Positions 7,099 to 14,132 of a DNA stretch of 14,643 bases are shown here, one piece after another. The DNA comes from Spirochaetaceae bacterium (GTDB taxonomy: Bacteria; Spirochaetota; Spirochaetia; Treponematales; Breznakiellaceae): NCBI GenBank assembly GCA_031258625.1, contig JAIRMO010000089.1, forward strand, positions 1 through 14,643, written 5' to 3'. The number at the start of each line of letters is the position of its first letter. Within the stretch, counting starts at the first letter, position 1. The position numbers and the translations under genes are program-made. The notes below the pieces were generated by a model. That model saw nothing but the letters and a program-made list of their open reading frames with translations, searched no databases and had not been told where the DNA came from.

Positions 7099-8230
7099 GG
7101 GGATTAACCGCCTTTCCGTTTTTGAATATTGCGAAATGCAGATGGGGGCCGGTACTGTAACCGGTACTGCCCACTTCTCCTATTTTAGCGCCCTGGGACA
7201 CATAGGCGCCCTGTCCCACCGAGGTAGCGTTCATATGGGCATATAATGTTTGAAATCCGTTGCTATGCCCCATAATAATATATTTACCGTACACCGAGTT
7301 AAATCCCAGGGTAACGATCCTTCCCTCCATGGCGGCCTTTATGGGGGTACCGGTAGGGGCCGCCAGATCCAGGGCCGCGTGGTACCGCCTGGCCCCGCTG
7401 ATAGGATCATTCCGCCAGCCGTAGGGGGAGGTAAGCCTTCCCCGGATGGGGTAGATAAAAAGTTCCCCCAGGGCGCGTTTGAGATCTTCGGCCTTCATTT
7501 TGGCGCCGGGAATAAAAAGTACCGTTCCGGGGTTAATCGAGTCATTTTGGATATTATTGGCGTCCAGGATAGCCTCCAGGGGTACGCCCTGGGCGGCGGA
7601 GATTCTTGACAGGGTATCTCCTTTTTTTACCGTATAGGGGATCCCGTCCATATTGGGGATTCGGATCACCTCCCCAACCCGCAGCCGCCGGGCATTGGTA
7701 ATATCATTGGAAGCGATAAGGGCATCCATGGAAATAGATCGGGCGGCGGCGATCTTTGAAATGGAATCTCCCCGCTTGATCGTATAGGATTCCCAGCCAA
7801 AAGATTCCAGGAGATCCAGGGGAATTTTGTCCTCCCTGTCAGGAACGATCTCCGGGGCAAGTCCGGCATAGGAAATTAAATGTTGTCTCAGCCCTTCCCC
7901 TTCGACGGGTGTTAGAACCGGTAAGCCGGGGTATGAATTCCGCAGGAAAAGGAAACCCAAAAGGATCGCCCCGGTAACCGCGAGAAATAAAAAGGGAATA
8001 TCAAGACCCCCGATGGTATGGGTTTTGGCGTCCCCCGGTTTCCTGAAAACCGGGAACGGCCGGGAACGGAAGGGGGAATATCCCGAAGGTTTGTTTTTTT
8101 TACGGAGCCGTCGAAAACGAATCGGATGTTGATCCTTCAGATCCAGCGGCTTATGGGCCTGGTATTCCCTAAAAAAAGATCCCCGCTTCCGCTGATAGAT
8201 ATGCTGCCCCTGAATTATATCGGTCATCAT
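7079..8230 (-). CDS. LysM-LysM-M23 peptidoglycan endopeptidase
   Basis: This 383-residue protein has a basic cytoplasmic N-terminus, one membrane helix (residues about 78-96), two LysM domains (about 149-192 and 199-241) and a C-terminal M23 zinc peptidase domain (about 260-380). The M23 ligands are intact: H284 and D288 in YHAALDLA, and H365 in GPHLHF, with H332 in LYAHM and H363 as catalytic histidines. LysM domains bind glycan, and M23 enzymes cut peptide cross-links, so this should remodel periplasmic peptidoglycan during growth or division. It may start at 8230 or at the adjacent ATG at 8227; the in-frame TAA at 8239-8237 rules out anything further upstream. No clear Shine-Dalgarno is seen. 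It diverges from the signal peptidase-PBP operon, which fits joint control of wall synthesis and turnover. Confidence 0.94.
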   Translation of the reverse strand: MMTDIIQGQHIYQRKRGSFFREYQAHKPLDLKDQHPIRFRRLRKKNKPSGYSPFRSRPFPVFRKPGDAKTHTIGGLDIPFLFLAVTGAILLGFLFLRNSYPGLPVLTPVEGEGLRQHLISYAGLAPEIVPDREDKIPLDLLESFGWESYTIKRGDSISKIAAARSISMDALIASNDITNARRLRVGEVIRIPNMDGIPYTVKKGDTLSRISAAQGVPLEAILDANNIQNDSINPGTVLFIPGAKMKAEDLKRALGELFIYPIRGRLTSPYGWRNDPISGARRYHAALDLAAPTGTPIKAAMEGRIVTLGFNSVYGKYIIMGHSNGFQTLYAHMNATSVGQGAYVSQGAKIGEVGSTGYSTGPHLHFAIFKNGKAVNPLELLTP

Positions 8231-8239
8231 ACTGGTTTA

Positions 8240-8268
8240 TCGACATAAATTGAAGGAACCATTATACT
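8240..8268 (+). promoter_or_regulatory. Promoter of the signal peptidase-PBP operon, predicted leaderless
   Basis: TCGACA (8240-8245), a 17-nt spacer and TATACT (8263-8268) match the sigma-70 consensus at 5 of 6 bases in each box. With the usual spacing the first transcribed base is 8275, the A of the signal peptidase ATG. There is also no Shine-Dalgarno at the proper distance, so the message is probably leaderless. Confidence 0.65.
8261..8266 (-). promoter_or_regulatory. -10 element of the M23 gene, overlapping the divergent promoter
   Basis: Minus-strand TATAAT at 8266-8261 is a perfect -10 box that shares bases with the plus-strand TATACT. Its predicted start at about 8254 leaves a 24-nt leader to the M23 gene. 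No convincing -35 box is seen at 16-18 nt, so this half is weaker in evidence. Confidence 0.45.
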
Positions 8269-8274
8269 AAGTCC

Positions 8275-8667
8275 ATGGGGCTGGAGACGAATCCCGGGAA
8301 AGCCATATTGGGGGCCTTTTTTGTGGCGGTTATGATGAAGCTCTTTTGTTTCGATTTTGTGATCGCCGAAGGTCAATCCATGACGCCGGTAATTACCAGC
8401 GGCTCCGTACTTGTGGTGAGCCGTCTGTCCTACGGGTTACGTCTTCCCCTGACCGGCCGGTACCTTTTCCGGTGGTCTCAGCCTCATGTGGGGGACGTGG
8501 TGGTTTTTTACACTCCCCAGGGAGAAATCGCGGTAAAACGTTGCGCCCGGATTACCGAAAAGAACGAATTTATAGCCCTGGGGGATAACAGCGTCGATTC
8601 CTATGACTCCCGTTCCTATGGTCCTGTTCCGGTTTATCATATTATAGGCAAGGTTTTAGGAAAATGA
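8275..8667 (+). CDS. lepB: Type I signal peptidase, small form
   Basis: The 130-residue protein has an N-terminal membrane helix (about 10-30), then the serine box EGQSMTP with catalytic S35, the lysine box GEIAVKRC with general base K88, and box E GDNSVDSYDSR (residues 103-113). These are the S26 signal peptidase signatures, so it should release exported proteins at the outer face of the inner membrane. It is much shorter than E. coli LepB (324 aa), near the minimal catalytic core. No in-frame ATG, GTG or TTG lies close upstream and there is no Shine-Dalgarno, but the promoter predicts transcription starting at the ATG itself. Its stop overlaps the ATG of a 19-codon ORF that leads to the PBP gene. 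Confidence 0.93.
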   Translation: MGLETNPGKAILGAFFVAVMMKLFCFDFVIAEGQSMTPVITSGSVLVVSRLSYGLRLPLTGRYLFRWSQPHVGDVVVFYTPQGEIAVKRCARITEKNEFIALGDNSVDSYDSRSYGPVPVYHIIGKVLGK

Positions 8668-8723
8668 CCGAAAAAAAGGATAGGGCGGGTGTTTTATTGG
8701 TTTTTTTAAAACACCCCGGATAA
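8664..8723 (+). other. Possible 19-codon linking ORF between signal peptidase and PBP
   Basis: ATG at 8664 overlaps the signal peptidase TGA (ATGA) and opens 19 codons (MTEKKDRAGVLLVFLKHPG), ending at TAA 3 nt before the PBP ATG. Ribosomes could pass from the first gene to the third through it, and while doing so would melt the hairpin it contains. It may equally be chance. Confidence 0.35.
8687..8716 (+). promoter_or_regulatory. Hairpin just upstream of the PBP ribosome site
   Basis: A perfect 10-bp stem (gggtgtttta at 8687-8696 with taaaacaccc at 8707-8716) encloses a 10-nt U-rich loop. No T-run follows, so it is unlikely to be an intrinsic terminator. It ends 2 nt before the weak GGAT ribosome site (8718-8721) of the PBP gene and could act on translation or mRNA stability. 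Confidence 0.55.
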
Positions 8724-8726
8724 GAC

Positions 8727-10640
8727 ATGGATATGGCTGAAAAAAAAATAGAGAAAAAATCTCAAATCCCCAAACGTTTTTTTGTTTTTGCCGCTTTGTT
8801 TGCCCTGGCGGCGCTGACGGTTTTTATCCGGTATACTGTCCTGATGCTCAACCGGCCCCCGGTGGATGTCCGGGCTCCGGGCCGGTCCCCGGTTGAACGG
8901 GGCCCCATCCTGGATCGGAACGGCCGAATTCTTGCCCTGGAAACCAAACTGGGGAACATCACCCTTTGGCGGCCCGGGATCGGCGATCCGGACCTTCTCT
9001 GTGGGGAACTTGCCCCGGTGTTAAAAATGTCCGCCGGGGAAATCCGGGAACGGATCTATTACTCTCCCAGTGATTTTATCTATCTGAAAAAACAGGTGGG
9101 CCGGTCCACCATACAGGCCGTGGAAGCCCTCAAGGCCGGCGGAAACCTGGGGGGGGTCAACATCGAAATTATCCCGGGGCGGATCTACCCGGAACAGGAA
9201 TTGGCCGGCCAGATTATCGGCTTTGTGGGGGATGATAATCAGGGGCTGGCGGGAATTGAATACGCCTTTGAGACGGAACTCACCCGGATCGGGTTGGGGC
9301 AGGATGAGGATACGGGGGATAAAACCAACCGGATCGGTAATCAGGTGGTACTCACCATAGATGTTACGGTCCAGTATATCCTTGAAGGGATCGCCGCCCG
9401 TATCCTGGAGGAAAATAAGGCCGAAGCGGTGATGTTCCTGGCCATGGATCCCCGTTCCGGGGATATTTTGGGGTCCGCCTCCCTCCCCGGATTTAACCCC
9501 AATAACATCAAGGATTCGGATGAAAACACCCGGATGGACCGGACCGCGGTCTGGTCCTATGAGCCGGGATCGGTGTTTAAGGTTTTTTCCCTTTCCGCCC
9601 TGATGGATTCCGGGGCTATAGATGAGGAGACGGTTTTTGTCTGTAACGGCCATTATGAACGGACCACCAATCTGGGGGAGCGGATCGTGATCAATTGCCT
9701 TTCCGCCCACGGCCCGGTAACGGCCCGGGAGATCATCATCTATTCCTGTAACGCCGGGGCGGCCTATGCCTCGGACCGGTTGGGGGGGGAACCCTTTAAT
9801 CGGTTAATCCGAAACTTCGGTTTTGGTTCCCGGACCGGGGCGGGACACCCCGGGGAAACCTCGGGGTTCCTCCAGGCGCCGAACCGGTGGTCGGAACGAT
9901 CCAAGCCCACCATCGCCATGGGACAGGAGATCGCCGTTTCCGCCCTCCAGATGCTCCAGGCCGCCACCGCGGTGGCCAACGACGGTGTCCTGGTTCCCCC
10001 CCGGATCATCTCCCGGATAGTGTCCGGGGACGGGAAACAATCCGAGCCCTATAACTCCGGCTCCCCCCGGCGGGTCCTCAAGGCGGAAACCGCCCGGAAC
10101 ATACGGCAGTACATGGTGGACGTAACCTCCAACATAGGAACGGGGTGGCGGGCCAACGTGGAGGACCTTTCCCTGGCGGTTAAAACCGGTACCGCCGAAC
10201 TCATCGATCCCCTCACCGGGGCCTATTCGAAAAATGACTTTATTGCCAGTTGTATGGCCATGATTCCGGCGGAATCCCCCTCCCTGGTTCTCTACCTGGT
10301 CATCATAAAACCCCAGGGGGATTTCTATCTGGGGGGGCGTATCGCCGCGCCCCCTATCCGGGAAGCCGCCGAAGCGCTGGTGGATTACCTGGGGATACCC
10401 CGGGGTAAAAATCCCCAGGTTGTCCATTCCGGATCGGTAACTATCCCCAAGGATGAAACGCCGATCCTTTCGGATACGGTCCCGGATTTTTCCGGTTATT
10501 CAAAACGCAGCCTTCTCCCCCTGCTCCTCCAGGATGAGGTGCATATTGAAATTACCGGCGAAGGCTGGGTGCGCCGTCAGTACCCCCCCCCGGGAACGCC
10601 CCTTTCTCCGGGGGACACCATCACCTTGGAATTGGAATAA
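8727..10640 (+). CDS. Class B penicillin-binding protein with C-terminal PASTA domain
   Basis: The 637-residue protein is a peptidoglycan D,D-transpeptidase of the FtsI/SpoVD group. It has a short cytoplasmic tail, one membrane helix (about 18-40), a dimerisation region starting with RGPILDRNG (58-66), and a transpeptidase domain. Its three active-site motifs are intact: S282-V-F-K285, S340-C-N342 and K486-T-G488. Residues about 578-637 resemble one PASTA domain, which senses wall fragments or beta-lactams in other bacteria. The PASTA domain favours a division-type FtsI/SpoVD protein over an elongation-type Pbp2, though this is not certain. ATG at 8727 has a weak ribosome site (GGAT); ATG at 8733 is an alternative. 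It lies downstream of the signal peptidase and 27 nt before the Maf gene. A nine-C tract lies in the PASTA codons. Confidence 0.94.
   Translation: MDMAEKKIEKKSQIPKRFFVFAALFALAALTVFIRYTVLMLNRPPVDVRAPGRSPVERGPILDRNGRILALETKLGNITLWRPGIGDPDLLCGELAPVLKMSAGEIRERIYYSPSDFIYLKKQVGRSTIQAVEALKAGGNLGGVNIEIIPGRIYPEQELAGQIIGFVGDDNQGLAGIEYAFETELTRIGLGQDEDTGDKTNRIGNQVVLTIDVTVQYILEGIAARILEENKAEAVMFLAMDPRSGDILGSASLPGFNPNNIKDSDENTRMDRTAVWSYEPGSVFKVFSLSALMDSGAIDEETVFVCNGHYERTTNLGERIVINCLSAHGPVTAREIIIYSCNAGAAYASDRLGGEPFNRLIRNFGFGSRTGAGHPGETSGFLQAPNRWSERSKPTIAMGQEIAVSALQMLQAATAVANDGVLVPPRIISRIVSGDGKQSEPYNSGSPRRVLKAETARNIRQYMVDVTSNIGTGWRANVEDLSLAVKTGTAELIDPLTGAYSKNDFIASCMAMIPAESPSLVLYLVIIKPQGDFYLGGRIAAPPIREAAEALVDYLGIPRGKNPQVVHSGSVTIPKDETPILSDTVPDFSGYSKRSLLPLLLQDEVHIEITGEGWVRRQYPPPGTPLSPGDTITLELE
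10583..10591 (+). repeat. Nine-C homopolymer in the PBP PASTA domain
   Basis: Nine consecutive C residues encode a triple proline in the PASTA domain about 50 nt before the stop. Slippage would change only the last ~17 residues and leave the transpeptidase intact. Confidence 0.95.
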
Positions 10641-10667
10641 CCGGCCGGCGGCGGAAGGGGAGGACCG

Positions 10668-12557
10668 ATGGAACCCTGGGACACCAATATGCGGATCCTC
10701 AAAGCCCGGTACCCGGGATTGGCGGAGGAACTCAACCGGGAGCCGGAGTCTCCCCGGAAAATCCTGGTGGAAAAAAGCGCCGCCGGGGACCCTACCCTGA
10801 TCGTCGGGGGGCTCCACATTCATTCCCCCCGGGATCCGGTTCGGGAGGGGCGGCGGCTTGCCTCCGCCTTGACCGGCGGCGGCCCCCTGGTGGTTCTGGG
10901 GTTCGGCCTGGGATATGCCGCGGAAGCCGCCGCGGCGGCCAAGCCGGAGCGGCCCCTGATCATCCTGGAACGCCACGGGGCGGTTCTGAAAAAAGCCCTG
11001 GAAACCAGGGCTTTGGGGGAATTTCTCCGGGACCGCCGGCTCGTCTTTATCCTCGGCGGAACCGGGGAGGGGATCACCGGGGCCCTCGGGCTTTTTGAAG
11101 GGCCCTCCCCGGGGGAGGGGAAGGCCCCGGAAATTCTTAGAAACCGGGCCCTGATGCGGCTGGACGAAGCCTGGTACGCCGGGGTGGAATCCCATATCCG
11201 GACCTGGGTCTCCCGGGAGGACGTGAATCTGGCGACCCTCCGGCGTTTTGGCCGGCGCTGGGTACGGAATCTGGCCCGGAACATGGAAGCCGTCCGGGAT
11301 CTGCCGGGAATTTCCCGGCTGGCGGGCTGTCTGGCCGCCGGCGCCGGGGCTTCATCGGGACCGCCGGTACTCCTGGTGGCGGCGGGGCCTTCCCTGGACA
11401 GGGTCCGTACCCTGCTCCCCGCCTTTGCGGAACGCTGTGTCCTGGTGGCGGTGGATACCGCCCTGAGGCTCCTCCTGGAACGGGGGGTTACCCCCGATTT
11501 TACCCTGGTGGTGGATCCCCAATACTGGAACGCCCGGCACCTGGACCGGACCGCGGCGCCGGGGAGCTGCCTTATCGCCGAATCGGCGGTATATCCCCCG
11601 GTACTGCGGCGCCCCTTTGGACGGGCCTTTCTTTGCGGCTCCCTTTTCCCCCTGGGGCGGTTTATCGAGGATCTGGTGGATCCCAAGGGGCGGCTCGGCG
11701 CCGGAGGATCGGTGGCCGCCACCGCCTGGGACTTTGCCCGGGTCCTGGGGGCCTCCTCGGTCTGGTGGGCGGGGCTCGATCTGGCTTTTCCGGCGTTCAA
11801 GACCCATTTTAAGGGGGCCCTCTTTGAGGAACGGGCCCTGGCGGAGGGGAACCGTTTTATCCCCCCGGAAACCCGGTCTGTCCGGGCCCTCCGGGACGGG
11901 CAGCCCTTTTGGGCCGCCGCCGCCGGAGGGGGGGAGGTCCTTACGGACCGGCGGCTTTCCCTGTACGCGGCCTGGTTTGAAAACCGTTTCCGGCGTTACC
12001 CCGGGATACGGAACCGGAGCTTCTCCCCCGGGGGACTGGCCATTCCCGGCATGGACCTGGCGGCGCCGGAGGAACTCCTCGCCCTGCCCCCCCGGCGGGA
12101 AGAAATAAACCGGATACTGGGGGAAGTTTTTGCCCGGATTGAGGGGGATTTCTATGCCCCGGCCCGGATCCAGGAACGGGCCCGCGCCTTTCGGGAGGCC
12201 CGGAAGACCCTGTTGGAAGGTCTTGAGGGCATAAAAAAACTGGCCGAAACCGCGGGGGATCAGGCGGCGGCGGCCTGCCGGGCGGTTCAGGAAAAAAGAC
12301 CGGTGGGAGAAAGGATCCTCGCGGAGCTGGACGAGACCAACCGGCGGATAAGTTCCAGTGCGGTAAAGGATGTGGCGGGATTTCTGTTTCCCGCCCCCTC
12401 GGAATTGGAGCCCCCCGCGGGAAATTCCCCGGAACCCCTGGAACGTTACCTGGATTTTTCGGCAAAACTATACCGGTCCCTGGCGGAGACGGTGGAGTAC
12501 CATTTATCCATACTTCGTGTTTTTTCCGCTAAAGCTTCGGAAACATCATGCCGATAG
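10668..12557 (+). CDS. Maf/DUF115-family protein (flagellin glycosylation type)
   Basis: The 629-residue protein has the DUF115 (MptE-like, MAF_flag10) core. The motifs are VLLVAAGPSLD (residues 234-244), VDTALRLL (262 onward) followed by VVDPQ (282-286), GGSVAATAWDFARVLG (346 onward), and AGLDLAFP with D371. In Campylobacter, Helicobacter and Aeromonas, full-length proteins of this size are motility accessory factors that transfer nonulosonic sugars to flagellin. Treponeme flagellins are glycosylated, so that role is reasonable here, but no flagellar gene is near. The N-terminal part (1-200) and the helical C-terminus (about 480-629) flank the core as usual for Maf. A GGGGAGG site 4 nt before ATG supports the start. 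It is the last gene of the operon, followed by an intrinsic terminator. Confidence 0.85.
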   Translation: MEPWDTNMRILKARYPGLAEELNREPESPRKILVEKSAAGDPTLIVGGLHIHSPRDPVREGRRLASALTGGGPLVVLGFGLGYAAEAAAAAKPERPLIILERHGAVLKKALETRALGEFLRDRRLVFILGGTGEGITGALGLFEGPSPGEGKAPEILRNRALMRLDEAWYAGVESHIRTWVSREDVNLATLRRFGRRWVRNLARNMEAVRDLPGISRLAGCLAAGAGASSGPPVLLVAAGPSLDRVRTLLPAFAERCVLVAVDTALRLLLERGVTPDFTLVVDPQYWNARHLDRTAAPGSCLIAESAVYPPVLRRPFGRAFLCGSLFPLGRFIEDLVDPKGRLGAGGSVAATAWDFARVLGASSVWWAGLDLAFPAFKTHFKGALFEERALAEGNRFIPPETRSVRALRDGQPFWAAAAGGGEVLTDRRLSLYAAWFENRFRRYPGIRNRSFSPGGLAIPGMDLAAPEELLALPPRREEINRILGEVFARIEGDFYAPARIQERARAFREARKTLLEGLEGIKKLAETAGDQAAAACRAVQEKRPVGERILAELDETNRRISSSAVKDVAGFLFPAPSELEPPAGNSPEPLERYLDFSAKLYRSLAETVEYHLSILRVFSAKASETSCR

Positions 12558-12591
12558 TAAAAACAACGGGAGGATAATACCTCAAGTTAGT

Positions 12592-12635
12592 AGACGGTGC
12601 GCTCCTCGACGTCCAGGCGCACCGTCTCTTTTTTT
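12592..12635 (+). terminator. Intrinsic terminator of the envelope operon
   Basis: A perfect 11-bp stem (agacggtgcgc at 12592-12602 with gcgcaccgtct at 12617-12627) with a 14-nt loop is followed by C and seven Ts (12629-12635). It lies 35 nt after the Maf stop. The minus-strand reading lacks a T-run, so it acts on the plus strand. A small second hairpin (gaggataatacctc, 12570-12583) precedes it. Confidence 0.93.
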
Positions 12636-12644
12636 GGAAAAACC

Positions 12645-13487
12645 TCAACTACCGGGGTTTGAAAAAGAATTCCCGAACAACCAAAGCGCGGCTTCGTTGA
12701 TATATTTTGAAAGAACCACGGTATAAACCTCGTTAAGGATCTTTTTTACCTCCCGGTTCCAGGAAGCCGCGGTGGGAAAGGTTTTTTTGAGGCGGTTCCT
12801 TCCCTCCATGGCGGCGGCGGTAAATTCCAGGCTCCGCTGGGGGACGGCTTTATTGAGGTTTTCCGCCAGAAAAAAGGCCGAAAGACCGGTAATTATCCCG
12901 TCTTTAGACTCCGCCGCCAGGGTTTTAAACTGATCCCCCGCGGCGGAAAATTGCCGGTCCAGGAGCAGGGAAAACCCGTAGTACCAGTGTACCCAGTCGG
13001 CGGATTCGGTTTTTGCCGAATTAAGGCGCTTAAAAAAGAAAGCGGCCGCCCCGCCGGTATCCTTGCCCAGGATCCGGGCGGTGCCAAAAATCAGCGCGTT
13101 GGCGTCCACCAGGGCGGGCTTGGCGATGGCTGTTTTGTTTTCCAGCCCCGTCACCGAAGCTGAATCGGACAGGATCAGATAGGTATTCGCCAAAAGCCGT
13201 ACCAAGCGGCGGGTATAACGGCCTTCCTTGAAGATCCGTTCTTCCAGATACCGGACCAGGGCAGGCCAGTCTTCTTTTTCCAACAATTGAAAAAGCCGCC
13301 GGTTGATAAAATAAAAACCGTCGGGCCCGATAAGAATAACCAGGAGGAATACCACCGCGGGCCAGGTGATGCTCCAAAAATCCCCGAAAGACCAGGATTT
13401 AAAGAATATTACCGGCAGACCACATACCAGGAGCAAAAAAAACAGGATAATAATATTAAACGCGATAAAAACAGAGGTAAATTTCAA
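12645..13487 (-). CDS. Two-TM membrane protein with helical-repeat-like tail
   Basis: The 280-residue product has two hydrophobic helices (about 6-29 and 41-57) and then a soluble, mostly helical region rich in Ala, Leu, Trp and Tyr. It contains TPR-like patches such as DWVHWYYGFSLLLDRQFSAA. I do not recognise a named family; helical-repeat scaffold is a description only. The start is TTG at 13487: the in-frame TGA at 13493-13491 excludes a longer form, and no in-frame ATG lies near. AAGGGA about 9 nt upstream can serve as ribosome site. It converges on the envelope operon and has its own perfect promoter, giving a 56-nt leader. It is probably a stably expressed housekeeping gene. Confidence 0.8.
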   Translation of the reverse strand: MKFTSVFIAFNIIILFFLLLVCGLPVIFFKSWSFGDFWSITWPAVVFLLVILIGPDGFYFINRRLFQLLEKEDWPALVRYLEERIFKEGRYTRRLVRLLANTYLILSDSASVTGLENKTAIAKPALVDANALIFGTARILGKDTGGAAAFFFKRLNSAKTESADWVHWYYGFSLLLDRQFSAAGDQFKTLAAESKDGIITGLSAFFLAENLNKAVPQRSLEFTAAAMEGRNRLKKTFPTAASWNREVKKILNEVYTVVLSKYINEAALWLFGNSFSNPGS

Positions 13488-13549
13488 AGGTCATATCCCT
13501 TCCCTAAGGTTCCCCGGAGAGAATCGCTCCCGGCCGGAATTTAAAATTA

Positions 13550-13578
13550 ATTATAGAGATAAAAATCACCTGTGTCAA
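13550..13578 (-). promoter_or_regulatory. Perfect-consensus sigma-70 promoter
   Basis: On the minus strand TTGACA (13578-13573), a 17-nt spacer and TATAAT (13555-13550) match the consensus at all 12 positions. The predicted start is about 13543. The 56-nt leader holds a GC-rich, slightly bulged hairpin (CCGG...CCGG, about 13516-13535) and the AAGGGA site of the TTG-start gene. Confidence 0.85.
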
Positions 13579-13610
13579 ACCAAAAGAGATTTATGTTGTT
13601 AATCAGTGAT

Positions 13611-13650
13611 AATTTCACCCCTAAGACTATTCAGGGAAAATTGCACCCCT
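13611..13650 (+). repeat. Direct repeat resembling an IS end
   Basis: aatttcacccct (13611-13622) and aattgcacccct (13639-13650) differ at one base and start 28 bp apart, just before the transposase fragment. Paired CACCCC-type motifs at the outer end would fit transposase binding sites of an ISNCY-like element. No matching inverted copy was found on the other side. Confidence 0.4.
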
Positions 13651-13665
13651 GATAAGATTGGAGGC

Positions 13666-13859
13666 ATGAAATACATTATGAGAAAAAAAGAGTTGGGCTG
13701 CCTTGTAGTAATACAAGGAGCCATTGACGGGATGTATACGGTCAGAGAGGCGCGGTGCGTCTTAAGGTGGGTGAACGGCAGATAAAGCAGCTTAAGAGGG
13801 AGTTTCGGGCACGGGGCAAAACGGCGGTCATACACGGTAATTCCGGGAGGCATCCGGCA
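13666..13859 (+). pseudogene. Broken ISNCY-like transposase N-terminus
   Basis: ATG at 13666, with GGAGG one base upstream, reads MKYIMRKKELGCLVVIQG and on to MYTVREA, the first helix-turn-helix of ISNCY-type transposases. Near 13755 the frame is lost; two frames over, the protein continues KVGERQIKQLKREFRARGK, then AVIHGNSGRHPA to about 13859. The join recreates the usual order of a VREAA..L..GERQ..R DNA-binding region followed by the IHGNxGR(K/H)PA motif. The catalytic DDE domain is absent. It is therefore a frameshifted and truncated fragment of an insertion sequence. The in-frame stop of the second frame lies at 13890-13892, in sequence that probably no longer belongs to the element. Confidence 0.75.
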
Positions 13860-14022
13860 CTTCAAAAGAAATACCCTCAAGATACCGTTTAAGGTCGGCA
13901 CTCGGCAAAAATAACAACTTGACGCCCCTGATGTGCCGGGCGTTAAGCTCTTCCGCCGTTGCCGTCCCGTCACTGAAAACAGAAATATGGAACGAGCCGA
14001 ACCCTATACGACACGCAAAAGG
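13828..14022 (-). pseudogene. Antisense gene remnant of unknown family
   Basis: A minus-strand frame without a start codon reads RIGFGSFHISVFSDGTATAE and on through KLLFLPSADLKRYLEGISFEVP before the stop at 13830-13828. It has protein-like composition and alternating strand and helix patterns. The last eight or so codons lie over the transposase fragment and so are not native. A TGA at 14025-14023 closes it upstream. It looks like the inside of a gene cut at both ends, the 3' end by the IS. I do not recognise the family, and it could still be a chance open frame. Confidence 0.35.
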
Positions 14023-14037
14023 TCAGGGAATTTTGTT

Positions 14038-14102
14038 GCGAGATACGGTACTCTCCGCCGAGAGATGCGGGAGTCTCAGGCGAGAGTTGCGATACTCTTT
14101 GG
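14038..14102. repeat. Three tandem ~21-nt imperfect palindromes
   Basis: Units starting at 14040, 14060 and 14082 share the form GAGA(G)..TGCG...(A)CTCT followed by a G/C-rich linker. Each can fold on itself through GAGA/TCTC or AGAGT/ACTCT pairs. The array lies in non-coding DNA between the gene remnant and the DUF1566 gene. Confidence 0.65.
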
Positions 14103-14132
14103 GAAAAACATACGGACTTGTGGGGGAGACGC

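Noticed and set aside
9021..11195. Minus-strand open frames across the PBP and Maf genes
   Set aside because: Gly/Pro-rich shadows of GC-rich codons; the plus-strand genes carry full family motifs.
12592..12627. Bidirectional terminator serving the convergent minus-strand gene too
   Set aside because: The stem has a T-run only on the plus-strand side.
13599..13973. 124-codon minus-strand frame across the IS fragment
   Set aside because: Composition is unlike a protein and it is antisense to the recognisable transposase motifs.
13631..14030. tcagggaa at 13631 and again at 14023 as IS ends
   Set aside because: The two copies are only 8 bp and in the same orientation, whereas IS ends should be inverted; probably chance.
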